Shown here: piece by piece, positions 1 to 7,068 of the stretch
Layout: every line of letters starts with the position of its first letter
Numbering within the stretch: the stretch's first letter is position 1
Assembly: GCA_031263965.1 (NCBI GenBank)
Contig: JAISES010000063.1
Coordinates: forward strand, 1 to 13,570
Length of the DNA: 13,570 bases
Direction: 5' to 3'
Source: Prevotella sp.
GTDB lineage: Bacteria; Bacteroidota; Bacteroidia; Bacteroidales; Dysgonomonadaceae
Translations under genes and position numbers: made by a program
Notes under the pieces: model-generated
What the model was told of the DNA's origin: nothing
Databases searched by the model: none
What the model saw: the letters and a program-made list of their open reading frames with translations, nothing else

Positions 1-1
1 C

Positions 2-118
2 TTTTTAGGAAGCAAACATTTGTTTGGAGATCCTGGAGCCGCCACGGCAAATTCGAACGGTATAGTGAAACCATATGGTACGAATTTCTCAAAAATGTTA
101 AAGATAATTGTTCAGTAA
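2..118 (+). CDS. 3' end of an unidentified gene (partial)
   Basis: Frame 2 is open from the left edge to a TAA at 116-118 and gives the last 38 residues of a protein cut by the window border. The peptide is rich in Gly, Ala, Asn and Lys (FGDPGAATANSNG, then KPYGTNFSKMLKIIVQ) and reads like a natural C-terminus. Frame 1 is also open to 123, but its Trp/Arg/Cys-rich peptide looks like an out-of-frame reading. The gene converges on the minus-strand DNA glycosylase gene, with only about 21 bp between the two stop codons and no obvious terminator between them. I do not recognise the family, so no function is assigned. Confidence 0.45.
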   Translation, partial: FLGSKHLFGDPGAATANSNGIVKPYGTNFSKMLKIIVQ

Positions 119-139
119 ACTAAAGGCTGGTTGTCTCTG

Positions 140-634
140 TTAAGTCTGGACAGAAGTGTCTTTCAGTATCTGCCACTTTTCGATTTTTTCATTCAATGTC
201 ATTCTCGCATTGGCAGGACTGGGTGAGGGTAGTGTCGTGTATATTCTCTCTTTATCGAAGCCAACGTATTTTTTGTAAAATTCCTCGGCCTTTTTACTGG
301 TAAAGAAAATATACCTGATCTGGGGATATTGTCTAAAGAACTTCTTGAAGTCGTTGGGCTTCTCATTCTTAATATTACTATCTAAACTACCTGAGCCTTC
401 GCAGGAATGAAGCACATCCCAGATGGCAATGTGATTGCCGGCCAGTAGCTTTATTTTTTCATCATAATTGTCCGGAAGCGTTTTGTTGAATAATGTAAAA
501 ACAATTTTCCAGAATTGGTTGCTTTTATGCCCGTACCGTTCCTGCCTGCGAAGCGATTCTTCACCGGGCATTGTTCCCAGAATCAATATTCGGGATTCGC
601 TGTCTGCAACAGGTCCAAAAGCAATTTTTCTCAT
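140..634 (-). CDS. Hypoxanthine/deoxyinosine DNA glycosylase (UDG superfamily, family 6)
   Basis: A 164-residue cytoplasmic enzyme predicted to remove deaminated bases, chiefly hypoxanthine from deoxyinosine, by cutting the N-glycosidic bond in base-excision repair. Motif 1 is GTMPGEESL at residues 20-28 followed by SNQFW at 38-42. The Asn of that second block (Asn39) is the residue known to matter for catalysis in this family, in place of the Asp/Asn of classical uracil glycosylases. Motif 2 is LPSPSPANA at 135-143, close to the family's SSPA-type loop. AIWDVLHSCEGSGSLDS at 70-86 is also typical. Length fits the family (about 160-170 residues), so the gene looks intact. It lies 91 bp downstream of the MFS gene on the same strand and may be read from that promoter. 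Uracil or other deaminated bases could also be substrates; the sequence does not settle this. Confidence 0.87.
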   Translation of the reverse strand: MRKIAFGPVADSESRILILGTMPGEESLRRQERYGHKSNQFWKIVFTLFNKTLPDNYDEKIKLLAGNHIAIWDVLHSCEGSGSLDSNIKNEKPNDFKKFFRQYPQIRYIFFTSKKAEEFYKKYVGFDKERIYTTLPSPSPANARMTLNEKIEKWQILKDTSVQT

Positions 635-725
635 ATCTGATCGGAGCCGGTTTATTTACCATCGATAAGCCGGTAGAACAAAGTTCACCGGAGATCCAGA
701 CCCGGTTTCCCGCAGGCCTGAATTC

Positions 726-2132
726 TTATTTCCTTATATTTGGTAGTTCCAGCCCGTATCCTTTTTTCCTGTCTTCTGCTTTCAGCATGAATGCGACTAT
801 AAGAGCCAGTACACCGAAGCTGGTGAAGATTATCATTGGAAGCGTATAATCGTAAAGTGTAATCGTTTTTTCAACCATTTTGGTAACTCCGTCTTTAGTT
901 ACTTCCTCCATCACTATTTTCGTCCCTATAACACAGTATTTGTCTAATACTTTCCCAATCAAATAAGGCACTCCCATCAATCCCCAGTTTTGCACCCAGA
1001 ATATTAAAGCATAAGCTGTACCTAATTTATTTTCAGGAATGATTTTAGGGACGGAAGGCCACATAGCGGAAGGTACCAGCGAAAAACCAACACCTAACAA
1101 AACCATCAAAGCAGTAGCAAACCACCACACATTGAGTAATGGCACGGCAAAAAGAAAGTGAACGGTAATAAGGACTAATGCTCCTATTATCATAATCGTT
1201 GCACCTTTTCCTTTTTTATCATATATACCTCCGAAAAGAGGAGTTAAAAGTATTGCCCCAAAAGGAAGTATTGCCGGAATATTACCAGCAAATTCCGGTT
1301 CGATATTATATTTGTTGATCATCAAATCGACGGCATATTTCAGGAATGGGAATACAGCCGAGTAGAATAATACGCAAAGGAGTGCGATCAGCCAGAATCC
1401 TTTATTTTTTATAATATAAAAGATGTCCGATAATTTAAACGGTTCTTCGGCAGTCTCGTTTGTTTCAGTTAAAGATGCATCTAGTTTCTTGTCCATAACA
1501 CAGAATACGGCGAATGCTATTAGTCCGATACAGAGTAATGCCAGCCCAAATAAGATCGGAGCAGATATGTTGCTGAAGTATTTTGCAATAGGAATTGCTC
1601 CGGATAAAGCAAGGGTTGTCCCGATACGTGCAACGGACACTTGTAGCCCCATCGCCAAAGCCATTTCATGACCTTTAAACCATCTCACTATAACCTTTGT
1701 CACAGTAATACCGGCAATTTCAACACCTACGCCAAATATGGCAAACCCTAGACTAGCCAACAGGACTTGCACATTGATTCCAAAAATTGTACCCTCCAAT
1801 CCGGAACCATATGCAACCGCATAATATTTTAAAGCACATCCGATAAGCATTGTTATACAGGCTCCCAATCCGGTGAAGCGGACACCCATTTTGTCAAGGA
1901 TAATACCTCCGAAAATAAGCATGAGAAGAAAAACATTAAACCATCCGTAAGCACTGGTGAAAAAACCATAGTCGGAACTATTCCATCCAAACTCACTTTC
2001 TAACATCTGTTTTAGTGGAGCCATTACGTCAGTAATAAAATACCCGCAAAACATGGTAAGGGCAACAACCCCGAGAACCATAAACCGGGCTGCTCTGGAA
2101 TCACTTAATTTTTGTCTCAGAATTTCGGTCAT
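726..2132 (-). CDS. Major facilitator superfamily transporter, 12 TM
   Basis: A 468-residue inner-membrane protein with about twelve hydrophobic helices and no signal peptide. The first begins near residue 17 (FMVLGVVALTMFCGYF). The loop between helices 2 and 3 carries an MFS motif A variant, GGIILDKMGVRF at about 75-86, and the second half repeats it as GGIYDKKGKG. A charged central loop (about 213-245, with DKKLDASLTETNE) separates the two six-helix halves. A short soluble loop rich in Val, Thr and Lys lies before the last helix. The segment around GTAYALIFWVQNWGL recalls the MFSD1-like branch (eukaryotic members are lysosomal dipeptide exporters), but this is a weak impression and the substrate cannot be read from sequence. 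The ATG at 2130-2132 starts just before a basic N-terminus. The gene is divergent from ychF and has its own candidate promoter near 2181-2188. Confidence 0.88.
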   Translation of the reverse strand: MTEILRQKLSDSRAARFMVLGVVALTMFCGYFITDVMAPLKQMLESEFGWNSSDYGFFTSAYGWFNVFLLMLIFGGIILDKMGVRFTGLGACITMLIGCALKYYAVAYGSGLEGTIFGINVQVLLASLGFAIFGVGVEIAGITVTKVIVRWFKGHEMALAMGLQVSVARIGTTLALSGAIPIAKYFSNISAPILFGLALLCIGLIAFAVFCVMDKKLDASLTETNETAEEPFKLSDIFYIIKNKGFWLIALLCVLFYSAVFPFLKYAVDLMINKYNIEPEFAGNIPAILPFGAILLTPLFGGIYDKKGKGATIMIIGALVLITVHFLFAVPLLNVWWFATALMVLLGVGFSLVPSAMWPSVPKIIPENKLGTAYALIFWVQNWGLMGVPYLIGKVLDKYCVIGTKIVMEEVTKDGVTKMVEKTITLYDYTLPMIIFTSFGVLALIVAFMLKAEDRKKGYGLELPNIRK

Positions 2133-2180
2133 TGATATAAATTATTAGTGTATTAATTGTTTATTTAATTTTATGATATG

Positions 2181-2188
2181 CAAAAATA
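2181..2188 (-). promoter_or_regulatory. Candidate -7 promoter box for the MFS gene
   Basis: The plus strand reads CAAAAATA, which is TATTTTTG on the minus strand and matches TAnnTTTG. It would place the transcript start about 40 bases before the MFS start codon. The nearest TTTG upstream (CAAA at 2214-2217) is about 25 bp away, longer than the usual 19-21 bp. In DNA this A/T-rich a chance match is possible. Confidence 0.35.
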
Positions 2189-2345
2189 TAGAAAAGAATC
2201 AATAAAGTAATTCCAAATATCCAAAAGATAAGGCAAACCCGCGAAATTCTTATTTTTCCGACTATGCAAGTCATGCCATCATATGTTTTTTAATGAATAA
2301 ATTGCATTGCCGGTATTTGCTTTCCGGTTATATTAAAAGAATAAC

Positions 2346-2353
2346 TACCTTTG
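2346..2353 (+). promoter_or_regulatory. Candidate -7 promoter box for ychF
   Basis: TACCTTTG matches the Bacteroidetes primary sigma -7 consensus TAnnTTTG exactly. Transcription would start near 2358-2362, giving a leader of about 105 bases before the ychF ATG. The expected -33 position holds only a weak match (GCTTTC near 2319-2324); a true TTTG lies at 2316-2319, slightly too far upstream. Confidence 0.45.
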
Positions 2354-2465
2354 CATTGTTTTTATTATCAGGTAAATTTTCATTTTTGTTTATATAATGT
2401 TACTGATTTGGCGCTTATCTGATTTTATATTAATGTATTTATAATAAGTAAATTAAACTAAAATA

Positions 2466-3569
2466 ATGGCATTACAATGTGGTATAGTAGGCCTTCCTAA
2501 TGTGGGAAAATCTACTCTTTTCAACTGTTTGTCGAATGCTAAGGCGCAATCGGCAAATTTTCCTTTTTGCACAATAGAACCAAATGTCGGTGTTATCACA
2601 GTTCCGGACGAACGTATAAATAAACTGGCTGAACTGGTAAAACCGAACAGAGTAGTACCCACTACTGTAGAAATAGTAGATATTGCCGGACTTGTGAAAG
2701 GCGCCAGCAAAGGAGAAGGTCTGGGAAATAAATTCCTTGCCAATATACGCGAAACCGATGCTATTATTCATGTCTTACGCTGTTTTGACGATGATAATAT
2801 CACGCATGTGGATGGTAGTGTAAATCCGGTACGTGATAAGGAAATTATAGATATAGAGCTTCAATTGAAGGATTTGGAAACTATCCAGGCCCGTATTCAG
2901 AAAGTTGAGAAGCAAGCCAAAACAGGAGGAGACAAGGATGCTAAACGCGCATACGATATTCTGATCCGGTTTAAAGAAGCTCTTGAACAAGGTAAATCGG
3001 CGCGGACAGTCAAGTTCGATAATAAAGAAGATGAAAAGGCCGCTAAAGAAGTATATTTGCTTACTTACAAACCTGTACTTTACGTTTGCAATGTAGATGA
3101 GGCTAGCGCCGTGTCAGGCAACAAATACGTGGATCAGGTACGCGAGTCGGTTAAGGATGAAGATGCTGAAATTCTTGTTGTAGCGGCAAAGATAGAGTCG
3201 GAAATAGCCGAATTTGAATCATACGAAGAACGCGAAATGTTTCTTGGTGAAATCGGTCTTGACGAATCGGGTGTTGCTCGTCTTATCAAATCAGCATACA
3301 AAATATTAGGCTTGCAAACATACTTTACCGCCGGTGTTCAGGAAGTTCGTGCATGGACATTTACTGCCGGATGGAAAGCGCCTCAATGTGCAGGTGTTAT
3401 ACACACCGACTTTGAAAAAGGGTTCATTCGCGCTGAAGTTATCAAGTACAATGATTTTATAACACTTGGTTCGGAAGCTGCCGTAAAAGAGGCCGGGAAA
3501 ATGAACGTGGAAGGTAAGGAATATATAGTGCAAGACGGAGATATTATGCATTTCAGATTCAATGTGTAA
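2466..3569 (+). CDS. ychF: Redox-regulated ribosome-associated ATPase YchF (OLA1 family)
   Basis: A complete 367-residue cytoplasmic P-loop ATPase of the Obg-related TRAFAC class. Walker A is GLPNVGKST at 9-17, the switch I region is NFPFCTIEPN at 31-40, and the G3 motif is DIAGLVKGAS at 72-81 with GEGLGN following. The base-recognition motif is NVDE at 209-212 instead of NKxD; this change is the known reason YchF prefers ATP to GTP. A helical coiled-coil arm (about 128-175, rich in Lys, Glu and Gln) is inserted in the G domain, and a C-terminal TGS domain (about 282-365) ends in DGDIMHFRFNV, as is usual. YchF binds ribosomes and is linked to translation fidelity and oxidative-stress control. 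Length matches the family exactly. It appears to be a single-gene unit, with 390 bp before susC. Confidence 0.97.
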   Translation: MALQCGIVGLPNVGKSTLFNCLSNAKAQSANFPFCTIEPNVGVITVPDERINKLAELVKPNRVVPTTVEIVDIAGLVKGASKGEGLGNKFLANIRETDAIIHVLRCFDDDNITHVDGSVNPVRDKEIIDIELQLKDLETIQARIQKVEKQAKTGGDKDAKRAYDILIRFKEALEQGKSARTVKFDNKEDEKAAKEVYLLTYKPVLYVCNVDEASAVSGNKYVDQVRESVKDEDAEILVVAAKIESEIAEFESYEEREMFLGEIGLDESGVARLIKSAYKILGLQTYFTAGVQEVRAWTFTAGWKAPQCAGVIHTDFEKGFIRAEVIKYNDFITLGSEAAVKEAGKMNVEGKEYIVQDGDIMHFRFNV

Positions 3570-3638
3570 TTACTTGAAATTATAATACTAATCAGTGGCT
3601 TGATTATGTTTAAATATACGTTCGTTTATCTGGTACAG

Positions 3639-3671
3639 TTTCTGCTCGCAATCTACGATTGCGAGCAGGAA
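3639..3671. repeat. Long perfect hairpin downstream of ychF
   Basis: Arms 3642-3653 (CTGCTCGCAATC) and 3657-3668 (GATTGCGAGCAG) pair perfectly over 12 bp around a 3-base loop (TAC). One T-G wobble (3641/3669) and two A-T pairs extend the stem to 15 bp. It begins 70 bp after the ychF stop and may end that transcript. However, neither strand has a run of T after the stem: the plus strand continues with A-rich sequence. It is therefore not a textbook intrinsic terminator and could instead act as a 3'-end stabilising structure or a protein-binding palindrome. Confidence 0.7.
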
Positions 3672-3848
3672 AAAGAACAAAACTATGAAATGATACTGTT
3701 TTCCGGTGTTGCGTAATATCAGTAAATATTTTAATATTAACGGTTCGATACCTAATTCTTTTCTACTTTATCTCTTCTCTTTTATAGACTTATTTATCTT
3801 AATATAAGCTATTTAACACAATTAACAACCTCCCGTTTTACTAATGTA

Positions 3849-3881
3849 TTTAATAGGTGTGTCCCAAAGCATCTAAATTTG
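3849..3881 (+). promoter_or_regulatory. Candidate promoter of the susC-D operon
   Basis: TAAATTTG at 3874-3881 fits the Bacteroidetes -7 consensus TAnnTTTG. TTTA at 3849-3852 lies 21 bp upstream, at the correct distance for the -33 box (consensus TTTG, one mismatch). Transcription would begin near 3885, giving a leader of about 75 bases before the susC ATG at 3960. Confidence 0.5.
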
Positions 3882-3882
3882 T

Positions 3883-3910
3883 ACTAAAGGATTTTTAATA
3901 CTCCTTTGGT
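3883..3910 (+). promoter_or_regulatory. Leader hairpin at the predicted susC transcript start
   Basis: ACTAAAGGA (3883-3891) and TCCTTTGGT (3902-3910) pair over nine positions in RNA, with one G-U wobble and a 10-base A/T-rich loop. The stem starts almost exactly at the predicted transcription start, so the nascent mRNA could begin with it. It could protect the 5' end or act as an operator palindrome in DNA. No T-run follows, so it is not an attenuator of the usual kind. The stem is short and may be chance. Confidence 0.35.
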
Positions 3911-3959
3911 TACATTTTACCATGAATTATAATGTTAACTAATTAAATTGGGTACGCTT

Positions 3960-6900
3960 ATGAATAAAAGCTGTTTTTCGGGTATAAGGCCTTTAAGGAA
4001 GCTTATGCTTGTGTTTTCCCTTTTATTAATTTTTGATATAGGGGCTTATGCTCAATCAACGATTATTGCTAAGGGATCTGTTTTGGACGAAACGACAAGA
4101 GAACCGTTAATCGGGGTTTCTGTTGTCGAAGAGGGTTCTACAACCAATGGAGTACTGACCGATGTGGATGGGAAATTCGAAATAAGAGTTCCGGTTTCGG
4201 CACAGTTAGTATTTACCTATGTGGGCTATGATATTCTTACAAGGCCTGTATCCCAGTCGCTTATGGAGGTTCTGCTCTTCGAAAATTCGAAAGAATTGGA
4301 GGAAGTCATAGTTGTAGGATATGGTACTCAGAAGAAAGTTAATCTGACCGGCGCCGTGGCGGCAGTAAAGATCGATGAAAACATTTCCAGCCGTTCATTA
4401 ACAAATGTATCTTCCGGACTATCAGGGTTAGTTCCGGGATTGTCGGTATTGCAGAGCACTGGGTTTGCCGGCTCTGACGGAGCCTCTTTGCAGATCAGGG
4501 GGCTTAGTACAGTCAATAATACGGATCCTCTGATCGTGGTGGATGGTATGCCGGATGTCAATATCAACCGGATCAATATGGGTGATATCGAAAGCATATC
4601 CGTATTGAAGGATGCGGCATCGTCTGCCGTATATGGTTCCCGTGCAGCCAACGGGGTCATACTGATCACGACAAAGGCGGGCAAAAACCAGAGTAAGGCA
4701 AGGATCAATTACACAGGGTCTTACGGGATCTCCAACGCAACGAATTTTTATCCTTATCTGGCTGATTACTCGCGGGCGATGGCATTGCAGCGCAGGGCGG
4801 CAGGAGCCGGAAACACAAATTCAGTATTCTGGGATGCGTCTATCGAGCAATGGCTGGCGATGAGCCTGGTCGATCCGGTACTGTTTCCCAATACAGACCA
4901 GTATGATGCAATGTTCCGTCAGGGAACCATTCAGAGCCATACGGTTTCTGCATCAGGAGGGAATGAAAAGATGAACTTTTATCTGTCTGTCGGTTTGGTG
5001 AGCCAGGAGGGATTGCAGATCAATAACGATTACGACCGCTATAATATGCGACTGAATCTCGATTATAAGATACGGGATAATATATCGGTAGGTATCAAGA
5101 CCGACGGGCAATGGACGCAGACCGATTACCCGCGCGGGGCAGGGCTCGAAACAGCCGGATTGCAATATGCAGTATCGGGTATTCTGAATAAACATCCGGA
5201 AACAGGACAGTACGGGGGAGCAATGGCTGTCGGAGAAAACTCTGCCGCCGGAAATACGCTTGCCGAGTATGAATTGTACCGTAACGAGAGGACACAGCAG
5301 GAATATAATGCGAATGTCTATGCCGATTGGGAAATCATTAAGGGTTTGAAAGTCAATATAGGCTATGCCCTTAAATTTTATAACTATTTCATAAAGGGTT
5401 ATCAGACGGTGGATACCCAATGGAACTTCCAGACAGGAATGGTGGCGCGGACAATGCCGCCCGACGACGGATTATCCAATACGATCAATCAGGGATACAA
5501 GACCATGTTGTCGGGAAGGATAAACTATGAAAGAGAGATTTTTAAAGGACATAACCTTTCGTTGATGTTCGCTGCTACGGAAGAGTATTGGTTCGACCGT
5601 TATTTGGGAGTGTTACGCAAGGAGCGTCTTGACCCTTCTTTGACCGAATTAGATGCTGCATTATCGGCATTGCAGATTCCGGGCTCAGGGAATACAGGCT
5701 ATACAGATGACGAAGGCTTACGTTCTTATATCGGGCGTTTGAATTATTCGCTTCTGGACAGGTATTTACTGGAAGCCAATTTCCGTTACGACGGGTCTTC
5801 CAAGTTCTCACCGGGGCATCAATGGGGATTTTTCCCTTCGGTGGCAGTGGGTTGGAGAATATCGGAAGAGCCTTTTTTTGAAAAAATCAAAAATACAGTT
5901 GATAATGCCAAACTGAGAGCCTCATACGGTACATTGGGGAGTAACTCGGGAGTAGGACGTTATGAGCAAAAGAATACCTTAGCAACGACTAATTATATAT
6001 TGAACGGAAGTATAGTAAAAGGATTTAGCGCCAATAAGATGATCAATAAAGATTTCTCATGGGAATCGGCCCGTGTGACAAATATTGGTTTGGACCTGGG
6101 ATTTTTCAGGAATCATTTAACTGTTGAATTGGATTGGTATAATAAATTAAGGAGTGGTATGATCCGTCCGTCGGATTTGTCATCCTTGCTTACAGGATAT
6201 AGTCCTCCTCGTAAAAATATAGGAGATCTTCGGAACAGGGGGATTGAAGCCAATATCGGCTGGAGATCCAGATTCGGGGACTTTAATTACAGTGTCAATC
6301 TGAATGCCTCTTTCAATCAGAACAGATTGGAGGAATGGAATGAGTGGCTGGGGAAAGGCTGGATATTTCTGGATATGCCTTATCACTTTGTTTATACTTT
6401 GGATTCATATCAGGGCCTGATCCAAAGTTGGAACGATATTTACAATGCTCCGTATCAGAGTAGCCAGTACATGGCGCCGGGCGACATACTGATCCGCGAC
6501 CTGAATGGAGACGGACAGGCGAACGGTGAAGACAAGCATGCCTATTCTGACCGGATGCGGGATAATTTCACCGGACAATACGGATTGAACCTGTTTCTGG
6601 AATATAAAGGGTTCGATATATCAGCCCTGTGGCAGGCCAGTACCGGACGCTGGGATTTCTGGCTGGATGCATTTAACAATGTGAATGTACCGGCAGATCG
6701 TTTCGGATTTCAGGAATTCCATTGGAATGATACGTGGACACTCGATAACCGGAATGCCTCAATGCCGAGGCTGATAACCGGATCGGGAGGACGAAACAGG
6801 GAAGAAACCAGCTTCTGGCTATACGATGCCAGCTATCTCCGCCTGAAGAATTTACAGATAGGGTATGCGATTCCGAAGTCGATCCTGCGTAAAATATCTT

Positions 6901-7043
6901 TCGACCGTATCCGCATTTACGCAACGGCCGAAAACCTGCTTACATTCAGCAAATGGCCGGGAGTCGATCCGGAAAAGCCTAATGGCAGAGATGCCTATCC
7001 TTTGATCAAGACTTTCACCATTGGTGTAAATATAGGATTTTGA
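3960..7043 (+). CDS. SusC/RagA-family TonB-dependent outer-membrane transporter
   Basis: A 1027-residue outer-membrane porin expected to import oligosaccharides with energy from TonB. A signal peptide spans 1-31 (hydrophobic core LMLVFSLLLIF, cleavage after AYA). A carboxypeptidase-regulatory-like beta-sandwich follows (about 36-112), then the TonB-box region ELEEVIVVGYG (112-122), the plug (about 125-240, with LQIRGLSTVNNTDPLIVVDG and the family signature SRAANGVILITTKAG), and the 22-strand barrel ending in a terminal Phe. There is no N-terminal STN domain, so direct signalling to an anti-sigma factor is unlikely. I use the ATG at 3960; a TTG at 3948 would add only four residues and is less likely. 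SusD follows after 25 bp, and the two should form the usual lidded complex. Substrate is not readable from SusC alone. Confidence 0.96.
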   Translation: MNKSCFSGIRPLRKLMLVFSLLLIFDIGAYAQSTIIAKGSVLDETTREPLIGVSVVEEGSTTNGVLTDVDGKFEIRVPVSAQLVFTYVGYDILTRPVSQSLMEVLLFENSKELEEVIVVGYGTQKKVNLTGAVAAVKIDENISSRSLTNVSSGLSGLVPGLSVLQSTGFAGSDGASLQIRGLSTVNNTDPLIVVDGMPDVNINRINMGDIESISVLKDAASSAVYGSRAANGVILITTKAGKNQSKARINYTGSYGISNATNFYPYLADYSRAMALQRRAAGAGNTNSVFWDASIEQWLAMSLVDPVLFPNTDQYDAMFRQGTIQSHTVSASGGNEKMNFYLSVGLVSQEGLQINNDYDRYNMRLNLDYKIRDNISVGIKTDGQWTQTDYPRGAGLETAGLQYAVSGILNKHPETGQYGGAMAVGENSAAGNTLAEYELYRNERTQQEYNANVYADWEIIKGLKVNIGYALKFYNYFIKGYQTVDTQWNFQTGMVARTMPPDDGLSNTINQGYKTMLSGRINYEREIFKGHNLSLMFAATEEYWFDRYLGVLRKERLDPSLTELDAALSALQIPGSGNTGYTDDEGLRSYIGRLNYSLLDRYLLEANFRYDGSSKFSPGHQWGFFPSVAVGWRISEEPFFEKIKNTVDNAKLRASYGTLGSNSGVGRYEQKNTLATTNYILNGSIVKGFSANKMINKDFSWESARVTNIGLDLGFFRNHLTVELDWYNKLRSGMIRPSDLSSLLTGYSPPRKNIGDLRNRGIEANIGWRSRFGDFNYSVNLNASFNQNRLEEWNEWLGKGWIFLDMPYHFVYTLDSYQGLIQSWNDIYNAPYQSSQYMAPGDILIRDLNGDGQANGEDKHAYSDRMRDNFTGQYGLNLFLEYKGFDISALWQASTGRWDFWLDAFNNVNVPADRFGFQEFHWNDTWTLDNRNASMPRLITGSGGRNREETSFWLYDASYLRLKNLQIGYAIPKSILRKISFDRIRIYATAENLLTFSKWPGVDPEKPNGRDAYPLIKTFTIGVNIGF

Positions 7044-7068
7044 TGACGAATTAAAAATGTAAATAAAA

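Larger units (their letters stand above)
2133..2465. promoter_or_regulatory. Divergent intergenic region between MFS gene and ychF
   Basis: This 333-bp A/T-rich gap separates two divergent genes and contains no plausible coding sequence. On each strand I see one box matching the Bacteroidetes -7 consensus TAnnTTTG (listed separately). No convincing TTTG -33 partner at the usual spacing of about 20 bp was found for either, so the boxes are candidates only. No terminator, riboswitch-like fold or repeat was recognised. Confidence 0.5.
3570..3959. other. Intergenic region ychF-susC
   Basis: This 390-bp A/T-rich gap has no credible gene. It holds the 15-bp hairpin at 3639-3671, a candidate promoter with its -7 box at 3874-3881, and a 9-bp leader hairpin at 3883-3910. 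Between about 3690 and 3845 I see only A/T-rich sequence without recognisable structure. An operator for a PUL regulator could lie there, but nothing marks one. Confidence 0.6.

Noticed and set aside
1..123. Frame-1 reading of the left edge, open to a TAA at 121-123
   Set aside because: Its peptide is rich in Trp, Arg and Cys, unlike the more natural frame-2 peptide; both cannot be real, though the choice is not certain.
635..725. Repeated ACCGGCT / CCGGT words in the gap between the MFS and glycosylase genes, considered as terminator or operator
   Set aside because: The possible stems are only about five base pairs and lack a T-run; the direct repeats are too short to separate from chance.
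571..849. Plus-strand 92-codon open frame across the glycosylase/MFS gap
   Set aside because: It covers the ends of two clear minus-strand genes and gives a low-complexity Ser/Phe-rich peptide.
3948..3959. Alternative TTG start for the SusC protein, four codons upstream
   Set aside because: The ATG at 3960 gives a normal signal peptide, and ATG is strongly preferred; the extension adds nothing recognisable.
4953..5420. Minus-strand 155-codon open frame inside susC
   Set aside because: Antisense to a well-supported barrel region, with no recognisable protein features.
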